NCBI RefSeq assembly: GCF_001593385.1
Contig: NZ_LUVZ01000002.1
Coordinates: 62,001 to 126,000, forward strand
Origin: Chryseobacterium cucumeris
Lineage (GTDB): Bacteria; Bacteroidota; Bacteroidia; Flavobacteriales; Weeksellaceae
Direction: 5' to 3'
Length of the DNA: 64,000 nt
Of this stretch, positions 25,594 to 34,241 are shown one piece after another. The position numbers and the translations under genes were made by a program. Position 1 is the first letter of the stretch. Every line of letters begins with the position of its first letter. The notes below the pieces were generated by a model, which saw only the letters and a program-made list of their open reading frames with translations, was not told where the DNA came from and searched no databases.

Positions 25594-26082
25594 ATGAAAT
25601 TTTCTAAAACTTTAATCACAGGATTAGTATTAATGGTTGGAGTAAATGCTTTCGCACAAAAGAAAGCAGAAAAGTTTGAAAAACTACAGATTGAAATGTT
25701 CCCAAAAGCAAAAGAAGGTTATAAGCAAGTATATATTCAGCTTCCCATAGCAAAAAATGAAAACGATTTAAAAGTTGAGCTTTTTGTAGGTGCTGAAAAG
25801 ATGTTAGACTGTAATAACTATTTCTTAATGGGAGAAATGAAAACTCAGGACCTTCAGGGATGGGGATACAACTATTATGAAGTAGAATCTAAAGGGGAAA
25901 CGGCAGGAACACTGATGGGCTGCCTGGATAAAAAACAGACTAAAAAGTTTGTGACTTTAAAACCTGAAATTGTAAGGTATAACAGTAAACTTCCATTGGT
26001 ATTCTACGTACCGAAAGACATTGAAGTTCGTTACAGAATTTTACGCCCTGATGCTGCCATGAAAAAAGCAGTTCAAAAATAA
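25594..26082 (+). CDS. Ecotin-family serine protease inhibitor
   Basis: This 162-residue protein has a signal peptide (LVLMVGVNAFAQ) and an ecotin fold: EMFPKAKEGYKQVYIQLP, DLKVELFVGAEKMLDCNNYF, LQGWGYNYYEVES, KKFVTLKPEIVRYNSKLPLV and EVRYRILRPD all align with E. coli ecotin. Both cysteines of the ecotin disulfide are kept (MLDC, MGC). The reactive loop reads AGTLMGC; by alignment with the STMMAC of E. coli, P1 would be Leu and P1' Met. Ecotins inhibit trypsin-fold proteases such as neutrophil elastase in the periplasm or at the cell surface. It directly follows the alpha-2-macroglobulin gene, which suggests joint defence against external proteases. Confidence 0.93.
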   Translation: MKFSKTLITGLVLMVGVNAFAQKKAEKFEKLQIEMFPKAKEGYKQVYIQLPIAKNENDLKVELFVGAEKMLDCNNYFLMGEMKTQDLQGWGYNYYEVESKGETAGTLMGCLDKKQTKKFVTLKPEIVRYNSKLPLVFYVPKDIEVRYRILRPDAAMKKAVQK

Positions 26083-26105
26083 ATCAGCTTATTATAATGA
26101 TACAG

Positions 26106-26145
26106 AAAACTCCTCACAGCGATGTGGGGAGTTTTCGTTTTTTTC
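26106..26145 (+). terminator. Terminator after the ecotin gene
   Basis: A 12-base-pair stem (AAAACTCCTCAC / GTGGGGAGTTTT, one G-T pair) with a 6-base loop is followed by TCGTTTTTTT. Confidence 0.8.
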
Positions 26146-26231
26146 AGGGTAAAATAATTCGTCATGTCTTTGCTCTAAGTGAAACGCCCTTGCGAACGAA
26201 TTCAAAGCTATTGAAGTTTTGTTTTTTATTA

Positions 26232-26249
26232 AACGGGCTAAAGCCCGTT
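26232..26249. repeat. AACGGGCTAAAGCCCGTT palindrome, REP-like
   Basis: This perfect 8-base-pair stem with a 2-base loop is followed by CCTATTAAAT. Short palindromes of this kind are, to my recollection, dispersed in flavobacterial intergenic regions; no second copy is seen in this window. Confidence 0.4.
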
Positions 26250-26282
26250 CCTATTAAATATTGTTTTTCACAGATTTTATAG

Positions 26283-26590
26283 ATTAAGAAATTTATTATA
26301 CAAACCTATCCATCCAGTTTGTCATTCCGAAGGAATCCAAATTCCAAATTCAGAATGATTTTTTCCAGAGAATGTTCTTTTCTTCCTTTGTTTCCTGAAA
26401 AAAGTGTCGTAAAAATAATACAGAAAAAGTAGAGTTAAAATTTTTTTCAGGTTTTCTAGTATTTAATTAACATTTAAACGACTCCGACAAAACTTTATTT
26501 TATAAGGTTTTAAACTTAAACATATTTTAAACTTACTTTAAATTCACTACCTTGTTGAATTATCTTTAAGTATTTTATCTTTTTTTGCAT
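26283..26590. other. Intergenic stretch upstream of the export operon
   Basis: It contains a second short symmetric element (ATTCCGAAGGAAT at 26324-26336) and is otherwise very AT-rich, with no supported gene. Confidence 0.5.
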
Positions 26591-26598
26591 TATATTTG
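26591..26598 (+). promoter_or_regulatory. Putative -7 promoter element of the TolC operon
   Basis: TATATTTG matches the Bacteroidetes TAnnTTTG consensus, 15 bases before the TolC start codon. A well-spaced -33 TTG is not seen. Confidence 0.4.
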
Positions 26599-26613
26599 TT
26601 ATAAACATAAACC

Positions 26614-28032
26614 ATGAAAAACAATTTATTGATTTTTACGTTTAGTTTTTTTGCTTTCCCCGCTTTTGGCTGGGCACAGTCTGCGCCGGATTTTAAAGAA
26701 CTTCTGGATAGTGCTATGGTTCGGGACTCGAACCTTAAAATGCAGATTACCCAAAATAAGCTTACCGATCTTGACGAGCACAAACTGAAGGATATCTTTC
26801 TTCCAACCCTGGAATTGAGCGGTCAGGCCGGTTATCTTAACGGAACAGCAAGACTGACGTCCCCGGAATTCAATCTCGCTCCCTTTATCAATATTCCCGA
26901 AGGGACTTTCAACAATAATTTCAATGTATCCGGATTTTCAGGTATTGCCAAGGCAGATGCCAAAATGCTGCTGTATTCAGGAGGAAAGGTGAAGTACATG
27001 AAAAAAGCGGTGGAAGAAAAGAAAAAGTCTGAAGATATCCTTCTGGAAAAAACAAAAGATGAGGTGATTGCCACCATTTCCAAAGCCTATGATCAGTTAG
27101 CATTGATTCATCAGTCTAAAAAGGTTTTGGATGAAAGTAAAAAAAGATTGGATATCAACCGAAAAACAGCTGATAAAGCGCTTGGCTATGGTTTGATAAC
27201 GCCTTATGACCATAAGAAAATTGAACTCGCTCAGGCTACTCTGGATGCTAAAATGGTAGAATATGACGGGAAAAAAGAACTTCTTCTTACCCAGCTTTAT
27301 ATTTTGACAGGGATTCAAAGAGAAAGGCTCAGAATGATTGATCCTGTATTATCTCCTGTAGAATTGCTGGCTGCAGAAAAAGGAATTGAGCAGAGAGCTG
27401 AAATTAGAGCTCTGGAACATGGAATCAGTGCGGCAGACTATAAAATAAAAGCAGAAAGAAAGTGGATGATTCCTAAAGTACAGCTGATGGCTTCTGCCTA
27501 TTATATCGGATTGTACGGGAACAGAATAAAATCTTCGGAAAATGTAATCCCTGCTGTGCCAATTCTTGGATATGAAGGTAAAAAGCTGGATTGGAGACCC
27601 AATAATATCAATGTATTTCCATTGATTACTGCGGGGGTTGGTTTTAAATGGGAAATCTTTGATGGTAAAGAAGGAAAACATGCTGAAGAAACTGCCAAAG
27701 TAGGCAAAGAAGTATTGCAGAACCAGAAAGAAGACGCCCTGAAAAAACTGACCTTGAATCTGGCTAATAATCAAACCAATTATGATATCGCTTCTGCGCA
27801 GATTACCCTGAAAGCCAAAGAAAAAGAGCTGGCTAAAAATGCACTCGTACAGGCAGAAAAAGAATTCAGATACGGAATGAGCAAATCTTCACAGCTTATT
27901 GATGCCGAAAATGATCTGGAAGTTGCAGAACTGGAATATCAGAATGCCATTTTCAACCAGAGAAGAGCGGGAATAGAACTGATGAGATCTACCCAGGAAC
28001 TGGATATCACCAAATTTTATTTAATCCCTTAA
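26614..28032 (+). CDS. TolC-family outer membrane efflux protein
   Basis: This protein of 472 residues has a signal peptide (FSFFAFPAFGWAQ) and two repeats of long alternating helices and strands typical of the outer-membrane efflux (OEP) fold: TKDEVIATISKAYDQLALIH in the first half and LKKLTLNLANNQTNYDIASA in the second. It forms the trimeric outer-membrane duct of a tripartite export machine. It is the first gene of a three-gene operon with a membrane-fusion protein (8 bases later) and an ABC-2 permease, so it probably exports a small molecule or drug from the cytoplasm or the inner membrane. Confidence 0.92.
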   Translation: MKNNLLIFTFSFFAFPAFGWAQSAPDFKELLDSAMVRDSNLKMQITQNKLTDLDEHKLKDIFLPTLELSGQAGYLNGTARLTSPEFNLAPFINIPEGTFNNNFNVSGFSGIAKADAKMLLYSGGKVKYMKKAVEEKKKSEDILLEKTKDEVIATISKAYDQLALIHQSKKVLDESKKRLDINRKTADKALGYGLITPYDHKKIELAQATLDAKMVEYDGKKELLLTQLYILTGIQRERLRMIDPVLSPVELLAAEKGIEQRAEIRALEHGISAADYKIKAERKWMIPKVQLMASAYYIGLYGNRIKSSENVIPAVPILGYEGKKLDWRPNNINVFPLITAGVGFKWEIFDGKEGKHAEETAKVGKEVLQNQKEDALKKLTLNLANNQTNYDIASAQITLKAKEKELAKNALVQAEKEFRYGMSKSSQLIDAENDLEVAELEYQNAIFNQRRAGIELMRSTQELDITKFYLIP

Positions 28033-28040
28033 AAATTTAA

Positions 28041-29000
28041 ATGATGCATAAAAATATATCTATACTCTTCGCTGCTCTGTTTTTATTGGGGAGCTGTGAC
28101 AAAAAAAACGAGAAAATCAAAGATCCGGAAGGAAAAACCAAAAAGGATGTGATCTCTTTTGCCCCTAAAGTTACCGGAAGGATTCTGAAAATATATGTTT
28201 CTGAAGGTCAGACTGTGAAAAAAGGAGATACCCTGGCTCAGCTTGATGTACCGGAAGTTTCTGCAAAAATTGCACAGGCGCAAGGAGCAGTAAGTGCGGC
28301 TACGGCTCAGGAGCAGATGGCAAAAAACGGAGCGACAGCCGATCAGATGCGACAGCTTCAGGCCAAATATAAGGGATTGAAGGAACAATATGAATTTGCT
28401 CAGAAATCATACAGAAGAGCCAATAATATGTTCCGCGATAGTTTAATGTCTCCACAGGCCCATGACGAAATCTACGCAAAATTACAGGGCGCAAAGGCAC
28501 AATATGATGCTGTAGTGGCAGAACTGGATGATGTGAAAAGAGGAACCCGTTTCGAAAAAGTAGAAATGGCGGCCGGACAGGCATCACAGGCTAAAGGCGC
28601 TTTACAGGAAGCAAATGTAGCCTATTCCGAAAGATATATCATTGCCACCAATGATATGGAAATTGAGACCATCAGCTTAAATACGGGTGAATTGGCAACT
28701 GCTGGTTTTGCTCTGTTCAACGGATATATTCCGGAGAGTACGTATTTCAGATTTACCATTCCTGAAAGTGCTATTTCAAAGTACAAAAAAGGGCAGGAGG
28801 TTACCATGCAGGTAGTCTATAACAAAGAAAACCTGACAGGAACTATCGTGTATATCAAACAGCTGACAAAGTATGCAGATATCACCACGGCTTACCCGGA
28901 TTATCAGTTGCAGGATGCGATATATGAGATCAAAGTAAAACCCAAAGACATGAATAAGGCTAAAAATATTTTAGTCAATGCCAATGTAATCCTGAAATAA
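28041..29000 (+). CDS. HlyD-family membrane-fusion (adaptor) lipoprotein
   Basis: This 319-residue protein has a lipoprotein signal (ALFLLGSC). The biotinyl-lipoyl-like half motif (GRILKIYVSEGQTVKKGDTL) is followed by a coiled-coil hairpin at about 75-190 rich in Ala, Gln and Lys, then a beta-barrel segment (NLTGTIVYIKQLTKYADI). It should bridge the TolC channel and the inner-membrane permease encoded on either side. Lipid anchoring replaces the N-terminal helix of classic HlyD. Confidence 0.92.
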   Translation: MMHKNISILFAALFLLGSCDKKNEKIKDPEGKTKKDVISFAPKVTGRILKIYVSEGQTVKKGDTLAQLDVPEVSAKIAQAQGAVSAATAQEQMAKNGATADQMRQLQAKYKGLKEQYEFAQKSYRRANNMFRDSLMSPQAHDEIYAKLQGAKAQYDAVVAELDDVKRGTRFEKVEMAAGQASQAKGALQEANVAYSERYIIATNDMEIETISLNTGELATAGFALFNGYIPESTYFRFTIPESAISKYKKGQEVTMQVVYNKENLTGTIVYIKQLTKYADITTAYPDYQLQDAIYEIKVKPKDMNKAKNILVNANVILK

Positions 29001-29066
29001 ATTGAAAAGGACAGATGAAGCTTCTATAAAATTTCATTTCGTTCTTCCACTTATAAAAATATACAA

Positions 29067-30275
29067 ATGAAAGAATTTTTCCGTCTTTTAAAACGAGAGT
29101 TCAAACTTTTTATCGGCAATTCTACCTTAAGGACGGTGTTCTTTTTGGCACCGGTTTTCTATGCCACCTTGCTGGGGTTTGTCTACAAAAGCGGAAAAGT
29201 TGAAAATACTCCTGTTTTGGTTGTTGATAGAGACAATACACCGTTATCCAACCAACTGACGGAAATGCTGGATGATAACAAAAGCATCAAAATTATCAGA
29301 TATCTGCAGGAACCTCTCAGTATTAAAGATGAGGTGATCCGGCATGAGGCTGCTGCGGTAGTAATTATTCCCTCAAGATTTGAAGGAGATATGCTGCAGA
29401 AAAAATATCCGGAACTGAATGTTTATATCAATACAGGGAACGTTTTAACAGCAAATTTCGCATCGAAAGCGCTTCAGCTGACCATAGGAACATTTTCTGC
29501 CGGAGCTTCCATCAAAGCTCTTCAGAAAGCAGGAATGCCCGCTGTAAAGGCTGCAACACAATACGAACCTTTCAAAGCCAATTATATAACCCTTTTCAAT
29601 ACAACCGGAAACTATCTGATCTTTATGTGGCCGGCAATGTTGGCAGTCGTGTTACAGCAGGTTATTTTATTAGCAATGGCAGTGAGTTTTGCTGCAGAAT
29701 TCGAAAGAGGATCTTTTGTGAAAGAATATTTAAAAATGAAAAAATGGGCCTTCCCAACCATGTTGATTAAAGTCATTCCGATCTGGGTGTTTTCTGTTCT
29801 TATTGTAGGTATTTATTACTTTATGCACATGATTTTCCATGTTCCGATGCCGGAAGGAATACTCAATTTTATTCTCCTCACAGCGGTATTTGTGGGATCA
29901 GCTTCATTTTTGGGAGTATTCATCAGTATTCTTATTCCGGATGCTTTGAAGGCGACACAAATCCTGATGGTCATTGCTTCGCCGGCTTTCATTATCAGTG
30001 GTTTTACATGGCCTTTAAATGCAATGCCTGCTTTTGTACAGTTTATCGCGAATATTATTCCGTTGACTCCCTTTTTACAGGCTTTCAAGATCTTATTGAT
30101 TCAAAAAGGTTCGGTAGAGCTTACTTTCCCATATCTGAAACACTTAAGCATCCTTTTAGTAATATATGCGATCATAGGCTGGATTGCTTTAAAGATCAAA
30201 CTATGGTTTATTTTCAAAAAATCTGGACCCCAGGAAATTACAACTGAGGATACTTCTCGGGAAGAGATAGAGTAG
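29067..30275 (+). CDS. ABC-2 type transporter permease
   Basis: This protein of 402 residues has an N-terminal membrane helix (LRTVFFLAPVFYATLLGFVY), a periplasmic domain of about 150 residues (VLVVDRDNTPLSNQLTEML...), then five further helices (FMWPAMLAVVLQQVILLAMA, IPIWVFSVLIVGIYYFM, ILLTAVFVGSASFLGVFISI and others). This topology is that of YhhJ/YbhR-type ABC-2 permeases, which pump drugs or lipids with TolC and HlyD partners. No ATPase gene or second permease follows, so the ATP-binding subunit must be encoded elsewhere. The gene begins 66 bases after the adaptor. Confidence 0.9.
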   Translation: MKEFFRLLKREFKLFIGNSTLRTVFFLAPVFYATLLGFVYKSGKVENTPVLVVDRDNTPLSNQLTEMLDDNKSIKIIRYLQEPLSIKDEVIRHEAAAVVIIPSRFEGDMLQKKYPELNVYINTGNVLTANFASKALQLTIGTFSAGASIKALQKAGMPAVKAATQYEPFKANYITLFNTTGNYLIFMWPAMLAVVLQQVILLAMAVSFAAEFERGSFVKEYLKMKKWAFPTMLIKVIPIWVFSVLIVGIYYFMHMIFHVPMPEGILNFILLTAVFVGSASFLGVFISILIPDALKATQILMVIASPAFIISGFTWPLNAMPAFVQFIANIIPLTPFLQAFKILLIQKGSVELTFPYLKHLSILLVIYAIIGWIALKIKLWFIFKKSGPQEITTEDTSREEIE

Positions 30276-30444
30276 TTTTTGGTTAATTTGTTGCTGGTTT
30301 TTAAGTTAGAGGTTGATATGATGCTGGTTTGCTGGTTACTTTTGTAGTATATAGGCTGGCAGATGATCAGTATCTATACCCGACAAATTAAAGAGCAGGG
30401 AAAAATATGTAAAAAATAATCGAAAAATAGCCGAAAAACTTTCG

Positions 30445-30488
30445 AACTCGAATCCCGTACCCCGTAACTAGTATCTCATAACAAGAAC
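30445..30488. repeat. Degenerate 'cccgtaact/cgaatcccg' dispersed repeat
   Basis: The segment contains GAACTCGAATCCCGTACC and CCCGTAACTAGTATCTC, similar to 17606-17637 and to the complement of 17049-17122. It is intergenic and its role is unknown. Confidence 0.4.
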
Positions 30489-30533
30489 CCCTCAATTTTT
30501 TCATTCAACAATAAAATCAAACAAAAAAACTGA

Positions 30534-30541
30534 TATATTTG
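30534..30541 (+). promoter_or_regulatory. Putative -7 promoter element of the DUF1569 gene
   Basis: TATATTTG, a TAnnTTTG match, lies 22 bases upstream of the start codon. Confidence 0.4.
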
Positions 30542-30563
30542 TCCATAGTAAAATAGAAATTAT

Positions 30564-31019
30564 ATGGAAAATGTATTTGATGCAAAAGATGCTCAAAACT
30601 ATATAGATAGGATCAACAAATTGGTAGAAGATACTCACGGTTTGTGGGGGAAAATGACAGTAGACCAAATGCTGGCACACTGCTGTATTACCTATGAAAT
30701 GATCTATGAACCGGAAAAACACAAAAAACCGGGAGCCATTGCAAAATTTATACTAAAAACTTTTGTAAAACCTAAAGTAGTGGGAGAAAAAGCATATCCA
30801 AGAGATTCTCCTACCGCTCCACAGTTTTTGATTACCACCAGAAAGAATTTTCACGAAGAAAAAACAAGGCTGATAGGGTTCATTCAAAAAACGCAGCAGC
30901 TAGGAGCGGACGCTTTCGATGGTAAAGAATCTTTTTCTTTCGGAAAACTGAATTCCCAGGAGTGGAATAATATGTTTGCCAAACATCTGAATCACCATCT
31001 TGCACAATTTGGCGTTTAA
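30564..31019 (+). CDS. DUF1569 (DinB-like) protein
   Basis: This 151-residue helical protein shows the DUF1569 pattern: GLWGKMTVDQMLAHCCITYE, GEKAYPRDSPTAPQF and the C-terminal FAKHLNHHLAQFGV. The family belongs to the DinB/YfiT-like four-helix superfamily, which binds a divalent metal through conserved His residues (visible here in AHCC and HLNHHL). Members are predicted metal-dependent transferases or hydrolases of unknown substrate. The small secreted-protein gene follows after 10 bases, so they may be co-transcribed. Confidence 0.85.
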   Translation: MENVFDAKDAQNYIDRINKLVEDTHGLWGKMTVDQMLAHCCITYEMIYEPEKHKKPGAIAKFILKTFVKPKVVGEKAYPRDSPTAPQFLITTRKNFHEEKTRLIGFIQKTQQLGADAFDGKESFSFGKLNSQEWNNMFAKHLNHHLAQFGV

Positions 31020-31029
31020 AACACACACT

Positions 31030-31500
31030 ATGAAAAAATTTTTATTACTCCTCATTCTGACGGCTAATTTTGTATTAGGGCAGATGCCGGATATCTCAAA
31101 TACATGGCTGAACAATAGTAAACCTTATATAGGAACCATTGGAAATAAAGGCCAGGAACTGAAACTGAAGATCAATATTTCTGAACAGAATAAAAAGAAT
31201 GATCAGGAATATTTCGTTTCAGGATATTCTCTTGTGGATACCAGTTATGCAAAATTTGAAGGGAAAATTACCATTTCAAAATATAAAGATTCCAAAAAAC
31301 AGGGAACAGTATACGGAGAATATGAGCTGGCAGAAGAGAATAAAGGAAAACATTCCGGACTTTTCAAAGGGAAGTTTGTCTACAATTTCAAATGGAATAG
31401 AAAAACAGAGAAAATTGAAGAGCAGCACATCGAACTTACAGGCGATTGGAAAAGTTATGACGGAACCATTGAATTTAAGACCCATCTTAAAAATCAGTAA
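31030..31500 (+). CDS. Small secreted protein of unknown family
   Basis: This 156-residue protein has a clear signal peptide (MKKFLLLLILTANFVLG) and a beta-rich mature part with many Lys and Tyr residues (GQELKLKINISEQ, KQGTVYGEYELAEE, IELTGDWKSYDGTIEF). It may be a lipocalin-like or small beta-barrel protein, but I do not recognise the family. The start at 31030 is chosen because it begins the signal peptide; 31000 would precede it with a non-typical extension. Confidence 0.75.
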   Translation: MKKFLLLLILTANFVLGQMPDISNTWLNNSKPYIGTIGNKGQELKLKINISEQNKKNDQEYFVSGYSLVDTSYAKFEGKITISKYKDSKKQGTVYGEYELAEENKGKHSGLFKGKFVYNFKWNRKTEKIEEQHIELTGDWKSYDGTIEFKTHLKNQ

Positions 31501-31571
31501 AACAACCTCATTATCTTCGACTTAACAATACCCCAGACCTCGGGGGCTTACTTTAAAAACTTACAAACATT

Positions 31572-31943
31572 ATGAAACTAGGCGCATTTTCAATTAGCTT
31601 AAGCGTAAAAGATCTTCAGAAGTCAAAAGACTTTTACGAGAAGTTTGGGTTTACAACTATGGCAGGAACAGAAGCACAAAACTATCTGATCATGAAAAAC
31701 GGTTCTACACTGATAGGCCTTTTTCAGGCAATGTTTGATGGAAATATGCTTACCTTCAATCCGGGATGGGACGAAAATGCACAGAATCTGGAATCTTTTG
31801 ATGATGTGCGTGAAATTCAGAAAAGATTAAAAGAAAACGGAGTAGAAATCGGTAGAGAAGCCGATGAAACCACCTCCGGGCCGGAACATATCTATCTGAA
31901 AGATCCGGATGGAAATATGATTCTTATAGATCAACACAGATAA
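31572..31943 (+). CDS. VOC-superfamily (glyoxalase-like) protein
   Basis: This 123-residue protein has two beta-alpha-beta-beta-beta modules typical of VOC proteins: SISLSVKDLQKSKDFYEKFG at the N-terminus and GPEHIYLKDPDGNMILIDQH at the C-terminus. These folds chelate a metal or bind small molecules, for example in glyoxalase I or bleomycin resistance. It is the first of three small genes (with SRPBCC and a second VOC) in the same direction, a frequent set in Chryseobacterium, but the substrate is unknown. Confidence 0.88.
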   Translation: MKLGAFSISLSVKDLQKSKDFYEKFGFTTMAGTEAQNYLIMKNGSTLIGLFQAMFDGNMLTFNPGWDENAQNLESFDDVREIQKRLKENGVEIGREADETTSGPEHIYLKDPDGNMILIDQHR

Positions 31944-31960
31944 TAATTAAAAACACATTG

Positions 31961-32509
31961 ATGATGAGAACATTTAAACGTATTTTTTTACTATTAGCCA
32001 CATTACTAATCATTTTGCTGATTTGGGCTGCTTTTATTCCTGGTGACTGTCAATATGAAAAATCGATTTCGATTAATGCACCTGTGGAAAAAGTATGGCA
32101 GAATACCAATACCCTTAAAGCAATGGATCAATGGAGTCCATGGAATGATCTTGATCCGGGTATGAAAAAAGAGTGGACGGGAACAACCGGGCAGCACGGA
32201 GAAAAAGTTTGCTGGGACAGTAAAAATAAACAGGCAGGAAAAGGCTGCCAGGAATTGGAAAAAGTAGATGAAGCTGGTAAAAGAATAGATACGGCAATCA
32301 AATTTCTTACCCCTTATGAAAGTGAAGCAAATGCTTACGTAACAGTAGTTCCGGAAGGAAACGGTAGCAAGGCAACATGGGGATTTACTTCTGAGATTCC
32401 TTATCCGTTTACCTTGATGAAGCTGTTTATGAATATGGAGGATGCTCTTGGAAAAGATTATCAGAAAGGGCTTTCAAGATTAAAAACCTTATCTGAAAAA
32501 CCTCAATAA
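31961..32509 (+). CDS. SRPBCC-family (START-like) protein with N-terminal membrane helix
   Basis: This 182-residue protein has one membrane helix (IFLLLATLLIILLIWAAF) and a START/Bet v1-like domain starting with KSISINAPVEKVWQNTNTL and ending with YPFTLMKLFMNMEDALGKD. SRPBCC domains bind hydrophobic ligands or lipids. The preceding TTG at 31958 is unlikely; the ATG at 31961 (or 31964) is the start. It lies 17 bases after the VOC gene. Confidence 0.85.
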   Translation: MMRTFKRIFLLLATLLIILLIWAAFIPGDCQYEKSISINAPVEKVWQNTNTLKAMDQWSPWNDLDPGMKKEWTGTTGQHGEKVCWDSKNKQAGKGCQELEKVDEAGKRIDTAIKFLTPYESEANAYVTVVPEGNGSKATWGFTSEIPYPFTLMKLFMNMEDALGKDYQKGLSRLKTLSEKPQ

Positions 32510-32540
32510 AACAAACTCAACTTAAAAAAACAAAACAATT

Positions 32541-32990
32541 ATGGCAACAGTAAACGTCTACCTGACATTCAACGGAAACTGCAGAGAAGCATTCGATTTT
32601 TATAAATCTGTTTTCGGGGGAGAATATCCTTACATCGGAACATTTGGAGAGATGCCGCCAATGGAAGGAAAAGAAACACCTGAAGAAGATAAAAACAAAA
32701 TCATGCACGTCTCTCTTCCGATCTCTAAAGAAACGATTTTGATGGGAAGCGATACAGGAGGAGAGTGGTCTTCCAACTTCAAGGCAGGAAACAACTTCTC
32801 TATTTCTGTGAATGCAGAATCTAAAGAAGAGGCAGACAAATTATTCAGTGGTCTTTCTGCAGGCGGACAGGTAACAATGCCAATGGCTGATACCTTCTGG
32901 GGAGCTTATTTCGGAATGTTCAGCGATAAATTCGGAATCAACTGGATGGTAAATTATGACGATCCCGCTAAAATGCAGCAGCACCCATAA
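32541..32990 (+). CDS. VOC-family protein, PhnB-like
   Basis: This 149-residue protein begins MATVNVYLTFNGNCREAFDF and has the PhnB-like pattern FYKSVFGGEYPYIGTF, ILMGSDTGGEWSSNF, and TFWGAYFGMFSDKFGINWMV. Members of this VOC branch resemble 3-demethylubiquinone methyltransferase-like proteins and have no established general substrate. A terminator follows, closing the small operon. Confidence 0.9.
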   Translation: MATVNVYLTFNGNCREAFDFYKSVFGGEYPYIGTFGEMPPMEGKETPEEDKNKIMHVSLPISKETILMGSDTGGEWSSNFKAGNNFSISVNAESKEEADKLFSGLSAGGQVTMPMADTFWGAYFGMFSDKFGINWMVNYDDPAKMQQHP

Positions 32991-33016
32991 GATTCATATT
33001 GGAGTTCAAAATATTC

Positions 33017-33046
33017 AAAAACCGACAGATAGCTGTCGGTTTTTTT
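33017..33046 (+). terminator. Terminator after the PhnB-like gene
   Basis: An 8-base-pair stem (ACCGACAG / CTGTCGGT) with a 4-base loop is preceded by a run of A and followed by T6. It may serve the convergent T9SS gene as well. Confidence 0.85.
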
Positions 33047-33081
33047 AATGATTGACTGTAAGTAATTTATAAGGAATTGCT

Positions 33082-33927
33082 TTATTTCTTTTTAATAATT
33101 TTGTAGCTTCCTGACGCTGTTGTGATGAGGTAAATTCCTTCAGGGAGTTCACTTATATCAAACTGATTTTTATCTTTTTCAGCTGCTGCAGATTTCATCA
33201 GTTTTCCAGACTGGTCGTATAATGAAACTTTTTCGTTTTTCCTTAGGTCATCCATATAGAAGATACCGGTAGTTGGATTCGGATAAATATTCCCTTTGCC
33301 TTTGAGTGAATTTTCTGAAGTTCCCAGTGTGGAAATTTTTGTCCATGTAAATGCATCCAGGCACATATAGACATATCCTCCGGTGGATTGCAGCTGGATT
33401 TCATCAATGGTAGTATTACTGTTATTCTGATTATTTAGGGTGGAAAGATCAATCAGGGTAAATCCGTTGTTGATGCCTGTCGTTCCCGTAGTTGCATTAA
33501 ATGTAGTGTTAAATCCGGATGTTTTTGTGGTGGTGAACTTTGTAACTCCCCCTAATTTTCCCGTAATAATAAGTGTTCCTGATGAGGTAGACTGGTTTAA
33601 AGCAGTATTGCTTAAAAATACCCAAAACTTTGACACCGTGAATGCAGAATTGCTTTTAACACTGAAAGAGGGAGAGCTGATATTGGTTGTTCCTGTATTG
33701 TCGATATAGACATTATCATTAGCTGTTCCGTTCCAGCCGGTGTTTGGATAATTGCCCTGAATTCTGAAAGTTCCGGCCTGTGATACGATATTGAAAGTAT
33801 ATCCGTTGCTGGTAAAGCTTGTGCTGCCGCCAGATGAAGTTTCAAAAGTCACAGTAGTTGTCTGTGCACTGGTCATTGTAATATTGCTTAAGAAAGCAAA
33901 GATTCCAAAAAAGATAATTTTTTTCAT
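33082..33927 (-). CDS. Secreted protein with C-terminal T9SS sorting domain
   Basis: This 281-residue protein has a signal peptide (FFGIFAFLSNITMTSAQ). The middle region is Thr/Ser/Asn-rich and beta-sandwich-like (TVTFETSSGGSTSFTSNGY). It ends with a type A T9SS sorting domain (GKGNIYPNPTTGIFYMDDL ... ELPEGIYLITTASGSYKIIKKK). It should be exported by the type IX system and attached to or released from the surface. No catalytic residues are evident; the sandwich may bind a glycan or protein. Confidence 0.9.
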   Translation of the reverse strand: MKKIIFFGIFAFLSNITMTSAQTTTVTFETSSGGSTSFTSNGYTFNIVSQAGTFRIQGNYPNTGWNGTANDNVYIDNTGTTNISSPSFSVKSNSAFTVSKFWVFLSNTALNQSTSSGTLIITGKLGGVTKFTTTKTSGFNTTFNATTGTTGINNGFTLIDLSTLNNQNNSNTTIDEIQLQSTGGYVYMCLDAFTWTKISTLGTSENSLKGKGNIYPNPTTGIFYMDDLRKNEKVSLYDQSGKLMKSAAAEKDKNQFDISELPEGIYLITTASGSYKIIKKK

Positions 33928-34241
33928 GATACAGATTTTTTAATGTTTAAAGAAGATCATAAGCTTCCCGTACTGTTGATGTGCTCATGAGTTTTTTCTG
34001 TAAAGGATACCACAAAGTAACCGAGAAATACAAAGTGACAACAGCGTATTAAATGCCGAATTGAAAAACAGGTAGAAATACGCAATTTCGTTGGTTTTTA
34101 TTATTATAATTTTGAAAAAAGAATATTATGTTAATTAAAATGAATGTATTTCACAGTATGGTTAGTTTTTTTCATAACTTGTAATGTGTAGCTGAAGTAA
34201 CTTATTCTAAACCTATTATATAATTTAAAACGAGAAAAACT
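33928..34241. other. Intergenic stretch between divergent genes
   Basis: There is no supported gene. This AT-rich region is expected to contain promoters of the T9SS gene and of the small gene at 34242; no clean consensus is visible. Confidence 0.5.
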
